A DNA stretch of 64,000 nt from Mesostigma viride (lineage: Eukaryota; Streptophyta; Mesostigmatophyceae; Mesostigmatales; Mesostigmataceae). Under the pieces are notes generated by a model, which had not been told where the DNA came from, did no database searches, and worked only from the letters and a program-made list of their open reading frames with translations. The DNA lies in NCBI GenBank assembly GCA_009746045.1, contig RPFO01000024.1, forward strand, positions 5,001 to 69,000, read 5' to 3'. Both the position numbers and the translations under genes were made by a program. Each line of letters opens with the position of its first letter. The first letter of the stretch is position 1. Shown here piece after piece: positions 42,770 through 54,335 of the stretch.

Positions 42770-43921
42770 GTGTGGAAGCAGGATGAGCCTTACTGTGTTG
42801 AGGTGCCTGCCATCTGGAAGCTGGAGCTGCATCAACAATTCCTGGTTATTCTGAAGGGCCTGGAAGGACTCAGGTCGAGCCCAATCATCTGGAGGCTCAC
42901 GCTGCAGGAAGCTCTGATCAGTGAGTGTGGCTTGAGAGTGTCTTCAGTTGATCCCTGTTTGCTGCTGGCCCAATGGGAGGGTCTGCCAGTGTATGCTAGT
43001 TTGCATGGAGATGATCTGCATTTGCTAGCCCCCACGACCTGGCTGAAGAAGTTTATTCCTGTCATCAGTGGCAAGTTTTCACTGGGCAAGGAGCTGTGGC
43101 AGGAGCCCAACAAGCCTGTAGTGTTCTGTGGAATGCAGGCTACCCTGTTCAGGAGGGACGGGGAGTGGAGTATCAGGCTTCAGGCTGGAGGAGATTATAA
43201 ACAGACCATTGTGAAGGCCTTGCCAGAGAAGATCACCCAGGCTGCAGGACCTGAGTTGAGAGGCATGTGGGCCTGGTTTGCCAGCATCTGTGGTCCGTCT
43301 TTGATGGTCCATAGCAGAATGCCTGATGAGGTGCTTGAGGATGAGAAGCCTCGAGTCATAGCCCGGTTGGTGGAGAGTACCCCTGATCTGATTTTGTCTG
43401 GGATTGACTTTGCCCAGCCTATCACCTTGGAGATCTTTGTTGACAGTTCCATGGATGCTCGCCAGGTTACCAAGGTCAGGGGGAGATCTGCTGCTCTGTT
43501 TGCTTTTTATCAGAGCAGGGCAAGTTTGTTCAGCTGGTACAGCAGACTGCAGAAGAGGGTCTGTATCAGTTCAGATGTGGCAGAATGCAGGGCCATATGC
43601 GAGGGGATCCAGTCCAGCTTGTACATAAAGGAGTTAATGCTGGAGCTGGCTTCAGTTACCCCTTGGACCTTGCAGATGGAGACGTTGTTGCTAACAGACA
43701 GCATGGGTATGGTCCAGTTTGTTCACAAGCAGCTGGCCAGAAGCCGCGACCTGGATTATTTGTTGCTGAAGGAGTTGGCCAGTCTGGTTGACTTGAAGCA
43801 TATCCCTGGCGAGGAGAACCCTGCTGATGCATTGACAAAGCTGCCACACAAGGCCCCAGCCCAGTACAATGTACTGAGGAAGCTCATGAATGCTGACTGT
43901 CAAGTCGGTCTATCTGTCTAA
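42770..43921 (+). pseudogene. Copia-like RT C-terminal half and RNase H
   Basis: Continues the RT of 32986-33564 in register. Copia markers: ILKGLEGLRSSPIIWRLTLQ, SVDPCLLLAQ, and a catalytic box LHGDDLHLL where YVDD is usual. RNase H: ITLEIFVDSSMDARQVTKVR, SDVAECRAICEGIQSSLY, LLLTDSMGMVQFVH, and the typical end KHIPGEENPADALTKLPHK. Intact to the stop at 43919-43921. HGDD keeps both metal-binding Asp but replaces Tyr. Confidence 0.85.
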
Positions 43922-44544
43922 AAGCTGAGAGCTGGGTGCTTAAGTCTCTGGATATCAGGCTGGGAGCTTGATTGTACATAATCCTGAGCACACCTTGAGG
44001 GGTGAGACATGTCTCTGGTGTGGGAATGTCTGACATTGTCTCTGATGGAGAGATGTCTATCTGGGGTTTTCATCTCAGTCTGAGGTTTCCCCAGATCTGT
44101 GGTTTGTGGGCGGGGTTCGATTCCCTGGTGCCGTCTTAAGGCGGAGTTTCACGGACTGGCTGACCCATCCACCATGCTGGTGAGGTGGCGACAGGTCCCC
44201 TGATTTTCCACGGTTGGAACGAGTATAGGAGCTTGTGTTTTGCATGTGCTTTGCGTAGATGTTGTGTCTGGTTCGATAAGGGGCAGCAGACCGGCGCCGA
44301 CTCCCGTCTGGGGGTCAGCAATGTTTTCTGATGAGCTGTTGTGGGTGATCTGTGGGGTTTCGCCTAAGGTCCTGAAGGTTGTACATACTTCTCAAGTTCT
44401 TAGCTGAACACCTATGGGCTGCCACAGTTGGCCAACCTCTTGTACATGGGTAACACAACGAGCCTCCCGTGAAGGGATAGGGACTCATTGTAATTTGTTT
44501 GTGCTCCTGAACCAGTATGGGTGCTATGTACATATAATAAGGAA

Positions 44545-44661
44545 TCCAAGCTGACTGTCATGCCCAGTGGGTTGTGACTTGTAGTCGGGGAGGATGTCCA
44601 GGAATCCAAGCTGGCTGTCATGCCCAGTGGGTTGTGACTTGTAGTCGGGGAGGATGTCCAG
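44545..44661 (+). repeat. 59-bp tandem duplication in the Copia-like 3' untranslated region
   Basis: Two near-identical copies starting GAATCCAAGCTG and ending GGGAGGATGTCCA. The only change I see is CTGACTGTC against CTGGCTGTC. Non-coding. Confidence 0.85.
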
Positions 44662-44728
44662 TACCCATTGTGTGTGTTTGTATGTAGACTTGTGTGAGCT
44701 GCTACAGCTCAAGAAAAGAAAGGATTGG

Positions 44729-45428
44729 AGTTAACGCCAAGCGCATTGGCGTGATCCTGATTCGGCATTTCTCTGCGATTCCAGCGGCACCGGAACGAGT
44801 TCATTCCGACAAGTATCAAGAAAGTTATGGCGTTCCGACTTCCCGGTCGCGCGCGAGCGCGAGCCGGCTGTTCTTCTAAGTCGGACGTGAATATTTGCCG
44901 ACGACATATGGGGTCGACAGTAATTCCTGGGCTGACAGGAATTAGGTGCTGTACCTACGACGGTATTGGATTAATACGTCGTACGCAGGAAATAGGAACC
45001 TTAAACTGTGGTCTGTTGGTACCGCAGGCCTAGTCCTGGACTTCTAGGTGCAGATGCAATAATCACTGTGGTGACTGTACTCTGTGGTCACTGTGCCTGT
45101 ATGGAAGACCTACTGTATAGGAACTGGGCGCTGTACAGGTAGTGAATACTGTACCGGGAGTGTTATTACTGAGCATACCTCTTAGGTTGCTCAGGACTAG
45201 CAAGCACAGTGCACAAGTATATAAAGAATAGGCCAGTGCCATTTGGGCAGATCTCTTGCGAGCCCGCCTCACGTGTTGTGCCTTGACTTGGCAAGCGCGT
45301 GTACAAGCCTCAAGTGTGTGAGCGCTGTAACATTATCCAATTTTAACAAAGCTCCGTTTCCAACCATATTCACACATTGCTGCATTGCAACCATATCCTT
45401 CACATTGCGTTTGCTAGGAACGTTAACT
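44729..45428 (+). repeat. Copia-like 3' LTR
   Basis: 700 bp, same termini as the 5' LTR and 4 bp longer because of three small insertions. Followed by ATAGC. Confidence 0.92.
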
Positions 45429-45481
45429 ATAGCGGCAGTGACTACCAATGGATACAAGCTAGGGCTATTATGCAGGCTATT

Positions 45482-46700
45482 CTAGCTCGCTGGGGGCGTC
45501 CACATCTTGTGGTTGATCATCAGGTCCCCGCCCCTCCAGTACACCTTGGGCTTCTGGGGGCCGGTCCCGTGCTTGTGGCGGAGGTATTCCGGCCACATGT
45601 CGCGTCGCTGCTGCTGCTGCTGAGCGGGGGTCAAGTCGTCGTCCAGCGTCCAGGTGAGGTCGTGCAACCGCAAGCTTGCGTTGCGAGAGAGGAACCGCTG
45701 CTTGTCCTCACGGGAGGGGAAGGTGAGCCGGACTGGTGGGGGAGCGCCGCCCTGTCCCGTGAGTGGGGAAGGCGGTGGCACCCACGCAGTTCTACCTCAC
45801 CTACCAGGCCCATGAGGGTAAGGAGCTGGTCCTTAAGCTCGTCGGCAAGGGAGGTTGACGTCTCACCTGGCTTCTGCATGGGGGAAACGACGCAGCACCA
45901 CCTGGCAGTCGCGGCGGGCGCGGTCGGTGGCCTGGCGAAGGTCTTCAAGCTCCTGGAGTTTCGTAGCGATGGCGTCGGTGGTGGAGGCAGTCGCTGTCCC
46001 GTCCGCAGCAGGTCCGCATAGGAGAGGGGCGGGAGGTCACCAGCATCCAGCCAGGGTGGCTGGGATGCGATGGTGGCCGTCTGCTCGGCGATCTTTCGGA
46101 CCTGTGAGGCCAGGGCCTCAGTGTGGGCGGTGATGGCTTCAAGCTTCTTCATGAGCACTCCGCACTTGCCCTCCAAGCTGGTTTAGGCGAGAGACAAGTG
46201 CAGCGTGCGTCTCGGATGCCTGCGCCGCGGTGCACATGCAGCGCCGTGAACTGAGGTTGGAGCTTGTGGACGCCTTACCTTGGTTTCCACATTGGAGACC
46301 GCCTCCACCGTGTACGTTGAGCGTCGTGTTCAGCAAGGTCAGCTTCTCGGCCAACGACCAGACGTCACGTGCTCCTCCATCACTGCTCGGATGTCATCCT
46401 TGCGGAGGGAGGGAGCCGATGTGGCAGCTGGCTGCGCAGGCCAGGCTAGGTTGCGGAGCTTGCTTGTGATGTCGTCTTCCGTTAGCTGGAAGAAGCTGCA
46501 CAGGATAGCGAGGCGGTGGGCGGTCACTGGCATCTTGGTGAGGAACTCCTCCAGGTGCTCGTCGCGGATGGGCGCATGGGGGCCACGGAGCTTGCGTTCC
46601 TGTGCTAAGAACTGGACTACTTCGGCGCATTCTTCCTTGGTCAGTTGCAGCCAGCGAAGGAAAGAAAAGCATTCGTAATCTGGTAGGTACTTTCGCCATT
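45482..46700 (-). pseudogene. L1-type LINE ORF1 (RNA-binding protein), degraded
   Basis: Reading right to left in several frames: FFQLTEDDITSKLRNLAWP, a coiled-coil stretch (LEGKCGVLMKKLEAITAHTE, ALASQVRKIAEQ), DELKDQLLTLMGLVGEVELR, then SREDKQRFLSRN and the L1 ORF1-like C-terminal domain TWTLDDDLTPAQQQQQRRDM with KPKVYWRGG. At least three frame changes. ORF2 would follow to the left, where the Copia-like element is inserted at 45428. It binds its own RNA in related LINEs. Confidence 0.65.
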
Positions 46701-46756
46701 TGTGTTCGTCGGGATATGCCTTTTGTTCGGTCAGGATATGCCGCCCTAGTTGGCCA

Positions 46757-46836
46757 ATTAATTAATTGATTAATTAATTAATTAATTAATTAAACTCGTG
46801 CTCCCGTTGGGGAGTCACGGAGCACAGGAGTGCTTT
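46757..46836 (-). repeat. LINE 3' hairpin and (TTAA)n tail, minus strand
   Basis: The reverse complement reads GTGACTCCCCAACGGGAGCA followed by about 40 bp of ATTA repeats. It matches the tail of the LINE at 60044-61456. Confidence 0.75.
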
Positions 46837-46851
46837 TAATCCCTGAATGTC

Positions 46852-46900
46852 AAGGAGACAACCAGCACAGGCCAGAAATCGGGAGAATCCGGACCATGAA
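46852..46900 (+). repeat. R1 fragment
   Basis: Starts CAAGGAGACAACCAGCACAG and matches the first 50 bases of R1, then diverges after CCGGACCATG. Confidence 0.65.
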
Positions 46901-47090
46901 TGTGCACATGAACAGGAAGAAAGGGCAGAGACATCCTTTCTCCTTCATGCCAGAGGCATGCCACAGCAGCAATCGGACACGATAAACAATCCGGCAAGTT
47001 CTGTGGGTGCAATAAGACCCATGTGGTTGGCCAACCCGCTGGCCGCGGGGGCCGGCCAGACCAAGGTTGGTGTCTACCTGACTGGCGAGC

Positions 47091-47690
47091 AAGGTTAATT
47101 ATTTCGTGCTCCCGGCCTCCCGTTGGGGCGAGCAAGATGTCCTACGAATGCTATCCTACGCTGCCTAATCTCGTCCGAAATGCGAGGCATATACCCTGAT
47201 ACAAAGACTCTAAAGACCTATGTGTGGAAAACCCTACGTTCAGGACCTGCCGAAGCATCCTGGTAACCGTGCCGTCCATGCAGCCAGGTGGCCAGCGCTC
47301 GTGTCCGTGAGCGTACATGCCTCGGCGCCGTAGGTGAGCACCGTGAGGAACAGGACCTTGAGGAGCACTCGCTTGCGGTTCTCGCCCAGGTCCTTTGAGT
47401 GCCAGCAGGCGGGGTTTGAGCGAACGAAGCCTGGCCCAGGCCAGGCCGATGCGGATGTCCACGTCGTCGGCGGGATCGGGGAGCATGCTCGGCCCAGCAG
47501 TTTGAAGCGATCACGTACGGAACGGGGGCCTCCGTCCCGTCTAGCAGCCGTGGCTTCAGTTCGGCGGGCAACTGGTAGCCCCAATCACCATCGCCTCAGC
47601 TTTGACACTAATTTCCAACCCCACCGCCCGCGCCTCCAAGCCCAGACAGTCCAGCCAGATATGGAGACGTCCGATGATGTACATGCATGA
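47091..47690 (-). pseudogene. Degraded LINE RT C-terminus with tail
   Basis: Minus-strand frames give WLDCLGLEARAVGLEISVKA, DVDIRIGLAWARL, and LTYGAEACTLT with frameshifts. They match, in the same order, the LINE at 60044-61456. It ends in the hairpin CCCCAACGGGAGGCCGGGAG and a short TTAA-rich tail (47091-47130). A separate insertion of the same family. Confidence 0.7.
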
Positions 47691-48258
47691 ATAATTAGTT
47701 AATATTGAATGTAGGGAAGTAAGTGCGTGAACATGCACTGAAGCGGGCATGCATGCCACGGAGTACCCGATGAGGTACTTTTCTACGTTGATACTTCACC
47801 CGCGAAGGCAAGTGGCGCGACTCACTCGCCCAGCTAGGTCTGGAGTCGCAGATTATTAGCAACTCCAATAATATCGAATGTGAAAAAATTAAATTAAGGA
47901 GTATACATGTTTGTGTAGTTTTTTTGCAGGTGCATGTGCTTCAATTCTTGTCATGGATTACATCACCGTTAACCGTACTGGCCAGATCTTTTTAGTGGAA
48001 GAAAGAATGCGGATCGCACTAGCATGTATACAGTGCTGTGGCCGCCAGACAATGCCCCACCATGCGATCACCCACGCACATTTCAGCATTAGTGCACCCA
48101 CAGTTATGCCAGACTCTACTAGTGAGTAGTTAAGATTGCAGCTGTAGCTTGCCTCCGGGCATCATTGAGGGAAGATGGGTGTCTCTGCCCCCTTCCCAGT
48201 GTGCAACCTACAGGGATGAAAAGCACTTATTGATGTTACTAATTAATTAATTAATTAA
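47691..48258. other. Unassigned sequence ending in a (TTAA)n tract
   Basis: No recognisable coding. The right end (48225-48258) resembles another LINE-type tail (TTGATGTTACTAATTAATTA). Its last TTAA (48255-48258) is the target of element A. Confidence 0.5.
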
Positions 48259-48701
48259 GGGGAGGGGACATGCCTAAAGGGCACTTTTCTGGAAACCATA
48301 CCTATGCATGTGCAAAAAATCCAATGATGATTGGGGACCATAAATATGATTAAAAAAAAATTTTCCAGCCACTTGGGGGGGGTACTAGCCCCCACCATAC
48401 ACCGGTAACGCGCTAAAAATAGAAAAAGACGCTATTTTAGTCACATTTTCCCTAGGACAATGGGCAAACATATTGGGACCAAATCATATATTCCCGCATA
48501 GTTCCCCCACTTTTGAGAAATTCTACCTAATTGGGACCAAGAAATAAGAATGTTTACTCACGTTGATGGATTTCCCGCAAAACAGGTACTTTTTTAATCC
48601 AAAAAAAAAAAATCAAATCATAAACACATCATATCGTGCTCCACCATATATTCCCAAATATTACAGGTGGGGGGACATGCAGCCCCAAATTTTCAGGTCA
48701 T

Positions 48702-49265
48702 TCTGACGAGCGCAGCTCTAGTTGATGGATTTCCTAGGTAGCCACCTGTGACGAAGCTAAGGGAGGTTTCTTAGTGTATCTTACACCATAAACACCCCTT
48801 TATCCATCCAAACCATGCAAAAACTGGCCAAACCACATGCTGCCAACCTCTGCACATACGGTACCTCCTATGTTCAAGGTTTGACGCCATTCTGACAAGA
48901 ACTGCCCAAGTTACAACCATTCCAAGACGGCCACCCATGTGGACTCTACAAGGAAATTAGAGTAACCATTCAGCCACACTAGCACCTCCTTCTTCATCAA
49001 GGACATCTGCAAACTGACCAAAGCACACATAATTAACTCTTGCACGCTGACGGCAACGCATGCTCAACGTGGGGGGTCATTGTGACAAGAACTACTCAAG
49101 TTGATGGGTTTCCTATATGACCACCTGACAAGGCGCTAAGGACCACTCAGTAAGTTAGTAACCCCACAGTGCCACTTCGTATGCCATCCAACATGCACCA
49201 AAACCATGCTGAGTATGTTTACAATGTACGAAGGGGTGGCCACGCTCCTCATATGTCTTCATCAT
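48702..49265 (+). repeat. Degenerate 188-bp tandem repeats inside element A
   Basis: CATT.TGACAAGAACT at about 48702, 48890 and 49078, each followed by AAGTTGATGGATTTCCTA-like sequence and CCACCTG. Spacing is 188 bp both times. Also present in the inverted arm and in copy B. Confidence 0.6.
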
Positions 49266-50494
49266 CCCTCCAGCATGGCCAGCCTTGTAAATATGTTCAT
49301 AGCCTTGACGATGGTAGCCCTAATATGCCTAAGCAGCATTTCCTATGTTTCTCCTAGGTTAGAGTGTAAGGTTGATGAAAACCAAGCTAATCAACTCAAC
49401 AACACCTCCTAAACTGTCCTCCCCGGCATGGATGACAAACTGGGACTATGGAGGGCAAGGAACCAAGTAGGAACATGGTATATATAGCTTGCATGCAGTC
49501 ATGCATGTCAACCATGGTTGGCTCAGCACATTGTAGTCTTGTCACATCATCATAACAAAGGAAAGCTCAAACAACCATTGGTGACAGCTATCTACATGCA
49601 GTCACACATATGCAATATCTCCAACATCATCATCACTAAAACACTTCCATCCCTGCACGATAAAATTCAAAGAAACCATTGGCGGCCCTTCAGCGCATGA
49701 GCGCTGTGATGCCGCTGAGAAGAGAGGGTGCGTCACTCTCACACAACAAGAAGCGTCCATACGCACAACATCCTTGCCGGAACACGTTTTATGAAATGCC
49801 TTATACCTTCCCGAAGAGCTATAGGCTGCGACTGAAGCGGCCCTGATCACGACATCAACGAAAACAATCTAAAGCTGCCAGGTATTCGACAACACAACGG
49901 CAAGCGACGGCGAGATAGCTGGCGGAAACGGCCCAAAAAGAACGCAAAAAACCTCGAACGATGAGCTCATAGAAGAAAGCACTGATAGCAGATAACATTC
50001 GCGACAAACCTGTACCTCGCTCTCGTAAATCCCTCGCCCAGGCGCGCAACAACCGCCGTTCTTCCATGGACAGGTCAGACACGCACTGCGCAGGTCTGAA
50101 CAATTACTTACCGATTATGGCCGAAAATCTGGCAAAAAGCACCAGCTCGGTTTAGAATTCGATGCAAAGGGTATTAACGCCTGCTTCACGGTCAAAACAA
50201 CCCTAAAAACCGCGATTTTACTGCCGCTATCATGAATTCTATTTTATTCCGCGCGACCAAAAAATTCAGATTACCCCCCATGCCGATGGCATTAAAAAAC
50301 AACAGCGATATTGTAAACCAGCTGATTTCCGCCACAAACTAACATCATAAACTCATCGTCTTTTAGATTCGAGTAAAATTTTTGCATTTCGCCTGCCCTA
50401 GTGTGGTAGTTTCGCCTGAACGCAGTCGCCATGGCCACTTCTGCAATGGGTGCGCGCACCGTGCACGTGAAATTTATGACCTTCGGTACCGGCG

Positions 50495-50520
50495 CGAATT
50501 TTTTGGCGCCAAAAAATTCG
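50495..50520. repeat. 26-bp perfect palindrome near the end of element A
   Basis: CGAATTTTTTGGC and its exact reverse complement, 16 bp inside the terminus. Mirrored at about 54352-54377. Possibly a transposase-binding or structural site. Confidence 0.7.
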
Positions 50521-50751
50521 GGCATGTCCCGTCCCCTTAAGGGGAGGGAATATGCCTAAAGAGCACTTTTCTGGAAAACCATACCTATGCATGTGCTTAA
50601 AATCCAATTATGATTGGGAACCATAAATATGATTTTTTAAAAAAATTCCAACCACCTGGGGGGGGTACTAGCCCCCACCAGATGCCGGTTACGCGCTAAA
50701 AATAGAAAAAGACGCTACTTTTGGCATATTTTCCCTAGGACAATGGGCAAA

Positions 50752-50950
50752 CCCTGTGGGCAAGCCACCTCCCCCCAAGAGGAGGAGGCGTTTTGATGAG
50801 TAGGGTAGTTCGGATTTTTCTAGACTAGCTAGATTAGCGTTAGGTTAGTTCGATTACTACGCGGCTCTCCCCACTCCACCACCCATCAAGGAATATGTGC
50901 TACATGATCTCCCAACGGAGGCATGTTCTAATTTAATTTAATTTAATTTT
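50752..50950 (+). mobile_element. 5'-truncated LINE 3' end inserted in B
   Basis: Encodes the protein end VGKPPPPKRRRRFDE, then about 100 bp of untranslated region, the hairpin CTCCCAACGGAG and (AATTT)n. Flanked by the 10-bp duplication AATGGGCAAA (50742-50751 and 50951-50960). Same family as 27702-27826. Confidence 0.85.
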
Positions 50951-51055
50951 AATGGGCAAACATATTTGGACCAAATCATATATTTCCATATAGTTCCCCC
51001 ACTTTTGAGAAAGTCTGCCTAATTTTGAGCACAAAATAATTATGTTTAGACACAT

Positions 51056-51472
51056 TCGGGGTTCTTTGAACGGAGTTTCTTCTATACGTGAATGCGGGAA
51101 CAAGAGGCCGCTGGATGAGCGGCTTATAGGTCGTAGTGTCTTCTCGTAGCTGTTTGGCTAGAGCTTTTGTGATTAGTAGATGCAGTATAGTGCATGGTTG
51201 AAAAATGAATTAAATAAATGTGCGTTCCGCGCTTGGGTTGATTATACCCGGGCGGAACGGGGCGTGAGGTGCAGTGCCCCTGAAAAGAACAACCTACGCA
51301 TTATTTAATACTAGCCGTGCAGATTCGGGATATTCTACCCCCGGTCTGTACGGTTAGCGTCTTACTAGCATCACTGAACATAAGGGTTTAATGACGTCAG
51401 TTAGCTAGGGATAAGGGAGGTTTTGCGACTAAAAGCCGCTCTGGCTGGTTTTGTCGGCCTCTTTCTTTGCTC
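51056..51472 (+). repeat. A1 repeat of split-repeat element 1
   Basis: 417 bp, TCGGGGTTCTTTGAACGGAG to CTCTTTCTTTGCTC. Repeated at 52436-52852. Confidence 0.92.
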
Positions 51473-52435
51473 GTTGTCGTTGCGGCGGCAGCCGCAGCTA
51501 TGGGTGCTGCGGAGCAAAATCCCAAAAGCACTGGTTGCACCGGCCACTTGGCCAGTGGTGAGACTTCCAGTTGTTAACCGGCCAGGCGTAGTTCCTCGGC
51601 CGGTTAACTAAAAGAAAAGAAAATGATTACCTCCGGTCCGCACCTTTTCCCCAGCTTGGGGTCTTTGGTGGGCCGGGTGCCGTGACAGGTGCTCAACTGT
51701 CGCTTGGTCGGCCCAGTGCGCGAGCTGGTGCTCCGTACCTGGGGATGCTTGCACCCCGGGTTGGAGCCGGATGGCTGGCACTGGCGACCCGTGTCTCGGT
51801 CCGCGGCCTGCGGCTTTTTCTTCGGAAATTGCTGCTGGCCAGCAAACTTTGCAATTGCCTTCCGCCGAGGGGGGGGGGTTGGGGCTGGGGACGGCGATGG
51901 GAAAAGCGCCTAAGCTAGAAATTTTTTCCCCACGCATAGAAACCTCGGGGGGGAATGCGGTCTTGGCTGAACGGACTCTCGTTCAGCCAGGTGCCTGGGG
52001 CTGTGGCCTCGGGCATCCGGGCTGGCGGGGTCTGGGCTAGGTCCACGTTTTTTCTCGAAGCACCCCGGGTCTATGGGGAGACGGCCATAGCGGTACCGAC
52101 TCGGGGCCCCGAGAGGGGTCATGATAGGCTGGCCGTGCGCAATCGCAGTGCAAATGCGCTGGGCCTTTTTGGGCCTGGCCATGCATCCACAGCCGCCGGG
52201 CACACGCCTCCCGATGTGGGGGGGCTCCCGTTTTGCGGCAGGGCGGTCACTTCTGACAACGAGCAAGGTGGAGTGCGGCTTCAAGGGAAAGCCAGGGCGG
52301 GGGTGATTGGGCAACGTACTTCATGAAGGGCCTTGAACGGCGTGCCTCCGGGCATGTCAATAGTGTCACATGTATGCTTCCACTTATTGTTTTAATGAAG
52401 ATGCTGGTTTTTGTGGGAGCTACGTGGGACATGAA

Positions 52436-52852
52436 TCGGGGTTCTTTGAACGGAGTTTCTTCTATACGTGAATGCGGGAACAAGAGGCCGCTGGATGAGC
52501 GGCTTATAGGTCGTAGTGTTTTCTCGTAGCTGTTTGGCTAGAGCTTTTGTGATTAGTAGATGCAGTATAGTGCATGGTTGAAAAATGAATTAAATAAATG
52601 TGCGTTCCGCGCTTGGGTTGATTATACCCGGGCGGAACGGGGCGTGAGGTGCAGTGCCCCTGAAAAGAACAACCTACGCATTATTTAATACTAGCCGTGC
52701 AGATTCGGGATATTCTACCCCCGGTCGGTACGGTTAGCGTCTTACTAGCATCACTGAACATAAGGGTTTAATGACGTCAGTTAGCTAGGGATAAGGGAGG
52801 TTTTGCGACTAAAAGCCGCTCTGGCTGGTTTTGTCGGCCTCTTTCTTTGCTC
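52436..52852 (+). repeat. A2 repeat of split-repeat element 1
   Basis: Second copy of 51056-51472. Differences noted: GTAGTGTTTT for GTAGTGTCTT and GGTCGGTACGG for GGTCTGTACGG. Followed by CCCACCCACCCACCC. Confidence 0.92.
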
Positions 52853-53139
52853 CCCACCCACCCACCCTTGTCTTGGTTGCCTCTAGGGCAACGTACTTAT
52901 TACATTGATGGATTTTCTCGCAAAAAGGGTACTTTTTTTCACCAAAAAATATAAAACAAATCATAAACACATGGAATCATGCCATATCTTATATTTTCAA
53001 ATACTGCAGAGGGGGGGACATGCAGCCCCAAATTTTCAGGTCATTCTGACAAGCGCAGCCCTATTTGATGGATATTCCTAGATTGCCACCTGTGATGACG
53101 CTGACGGAGGTTTTAGATTAGCTAGTATTTAACCACACT

Positions 53140-53556
53140 AATCGGATTTCTTTGAAAAGAGTTTCTCGAAGTGAGGCGGGGAATAAGGCCGCTCACGGGA
53201 GCCGCCTGGATGGTCGGCTGAACCGGGCGGGTTTGGCAGATGTAACCGGATTTGGCTAATGGCTGGCGACCTGGAATTGTTAGTAGGGGCAGTGGCCCTA
53301 TTGTGCTACAATCTCGAAACAATCTTATGCTTAAAGTTTGACAGGGCCGGGTTTGTTGAACCGGTTTGTTGAATGATAATTAGAACCTTTCGGAAAGGGT
53401 ATTTGATTGGTTGTTGTTTTTGTGGTACGGTAGTAGGTGTCGCTACATTCTCAGGTTGGCGTGTTAAGTTAAGCTCGGTTGCTGATGTCAGCCCCGTGCT
53501 AGGGCAGTTTGACTACTTTGGCGGCGTAGTGACATTGTTGTGGTCTTTTTTCTTGT
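53140..53556 (+). repeat. A1 repeat of split-repeat element 2
   Basis: 417 bp from AATCGGATTTCTTTGAAAAG to TTTTTTCTTGT. Repeated at 56846-57262. Confidence 0.92.
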
Positions 53557-54335
53557 AAACGTTGGCTGAGCGCCGACGGCTGAGGCTATGGCGGTACAAG
53601 AAGTGCCTCACCAGCCTTGCGCTCAGCATGGGTGCGGGGCTAAAATTTGTTAACCAAATTTCCGGCATCCATGATCCCTGGCTGCTTAAGGCGGTTGGGA
53701 TTCATGGCTGCCACTGGCCCGGAATTAATGTCCGGGTGATCGGGGTTTAAATGCGAAGCGGGGGCTGATGCATTATTTAATGGCTGGTTTGTTTGAAAGA
53801 AACGGCCAGCTGGCCGGGTTGGGCAAGGGCTAGCTTGCTTGATGGTTCCGTACCTGGGGATGCTTGCGCCTCGGGTTGGGCTGTCGGCAGGCTGGCCTGC
53901 CTTTGAGTTGTCTCGTACCTGGAAATGCTTGCATTCCGGGTTGGGCTTGGCTTGAGGGCCGCCGCGGCTCGGGGGGGTAAAAAATTTAAGTCACCGTTGT
54001 GGGACACGGAGCCTCGGCGCAGGAGGCAAGGGCTGAAAACCAACTTGATTTCGTAATCAGTGGTATTTCCACTTTTTTGTACGGAAGGAGTGTTTATGTG
54101 CTCGGCACTAGGTTGGTTGCTCTTCAAAAAAGTTGTAAACTGGGCGTCGGCTGGAATCAGCGGCGCCAGTCAGCAGCTTTTGCTTTGACTTTGTGTTCCG
54201 CGACAGCACCCCTTAGCGGACCAGAGAAGAGGTCGGCAACGAGGTCAGCGGGGGCCCCCGAGTGGGGTCAAAAATGCGAGCTGTGTCGATTGACAGTGCA
54301 TGAATTTTTGTGCATTCACAGTCGCTGGGAATTAA

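Larger units (their letters stand above)
28112..45428 (+). mobile_element. Copia-like LTR retrotransposon, interrupted by a Gypsy-like element
   Basis: LTRs at 28112-28807 (696 bp) and 44729-45428 (700 bp), with about three substitutions and three small indels between them, so a recent insertion. 5-bp TSD ATAGC. Internal order: leader frame, gag with zinc knuckle, an in-frame TGA, integrase, aspartic protease, RT, RNase H. RT-RNase H after integrase places it with Copia rather than Gypsy. LTR ends are AGTTAACG...CGTTAACT instead of TG...CA. A 9.2-kb minus-strand Gypsy-like element splits RT. Without that insert the element is about 8.1 kb. A purine stretch AAGAAAAGAAAGGATTGG before the right LTR is the likely polypurine tract. 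Confidence 0.9.
48259..50536 (+). mobile_element. Element A, TTAA-flanked non-autonomous DNA element (left inverted arm)
   Basis: 2278 bp, starts GGGGAGGGGACATGCC and ends in GGGCATGTCCCGTCCCC, so it has imperfect 16-bp terminal inverted repeats. TTAA lies on both sides (48255-48258, 50537-50540). No transposase frame; the small frames (77-82 codons) match nothing I know. Inside are three degenerate 188-bp repeats (about 48702, 48890, 49078) and a 26-bp palindrome near the right end (50495-50520). A near-identical inverted copy is at 54336-56613. Superfamily undecided; TTAA duplication suggests piggyBac-like transposition. Confidence 0.82.
51056..52899 (+). mobile_element. Split-direct-repeat (DIRS/PAT/TOC-like) element 1, non-autonomous
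   Basis: Layout A1-internal-B1-A2-B2. A1 is 51056-51472 and A2 is 52436-52852 (both 417 bp, about two differences). B1 begins GGGCAACGTACTT (about 52308) before A2, and the same 13 bases recur as B2 after A2 (52887-52899), following a (CCCA)n stretch. Split direct repeats in this order characterise PAT-type tyrosine-recombinase retroelements such as Kangaroo and TOC elements of volvocine algae. No RT or recombinase frame is present. Inserted into B. Confidence 0.65.

Noticed and set aside
44105..44150. Possible tRNA T-arm GGGGTTCGATTCCC in the Copia-like 3' region
   Set aside because: The small arm could form, but no matching acceptor stem or D-arm exists upstream. It lies inside retrotransposon sequence.
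49855..50525. Frames of 77 and 82 codons inside element A (also in A' and partly B)
   Set aside because: They match no known family and the larger one is shortened in copy B. No sign of selection is visible, so they are not called as genes.
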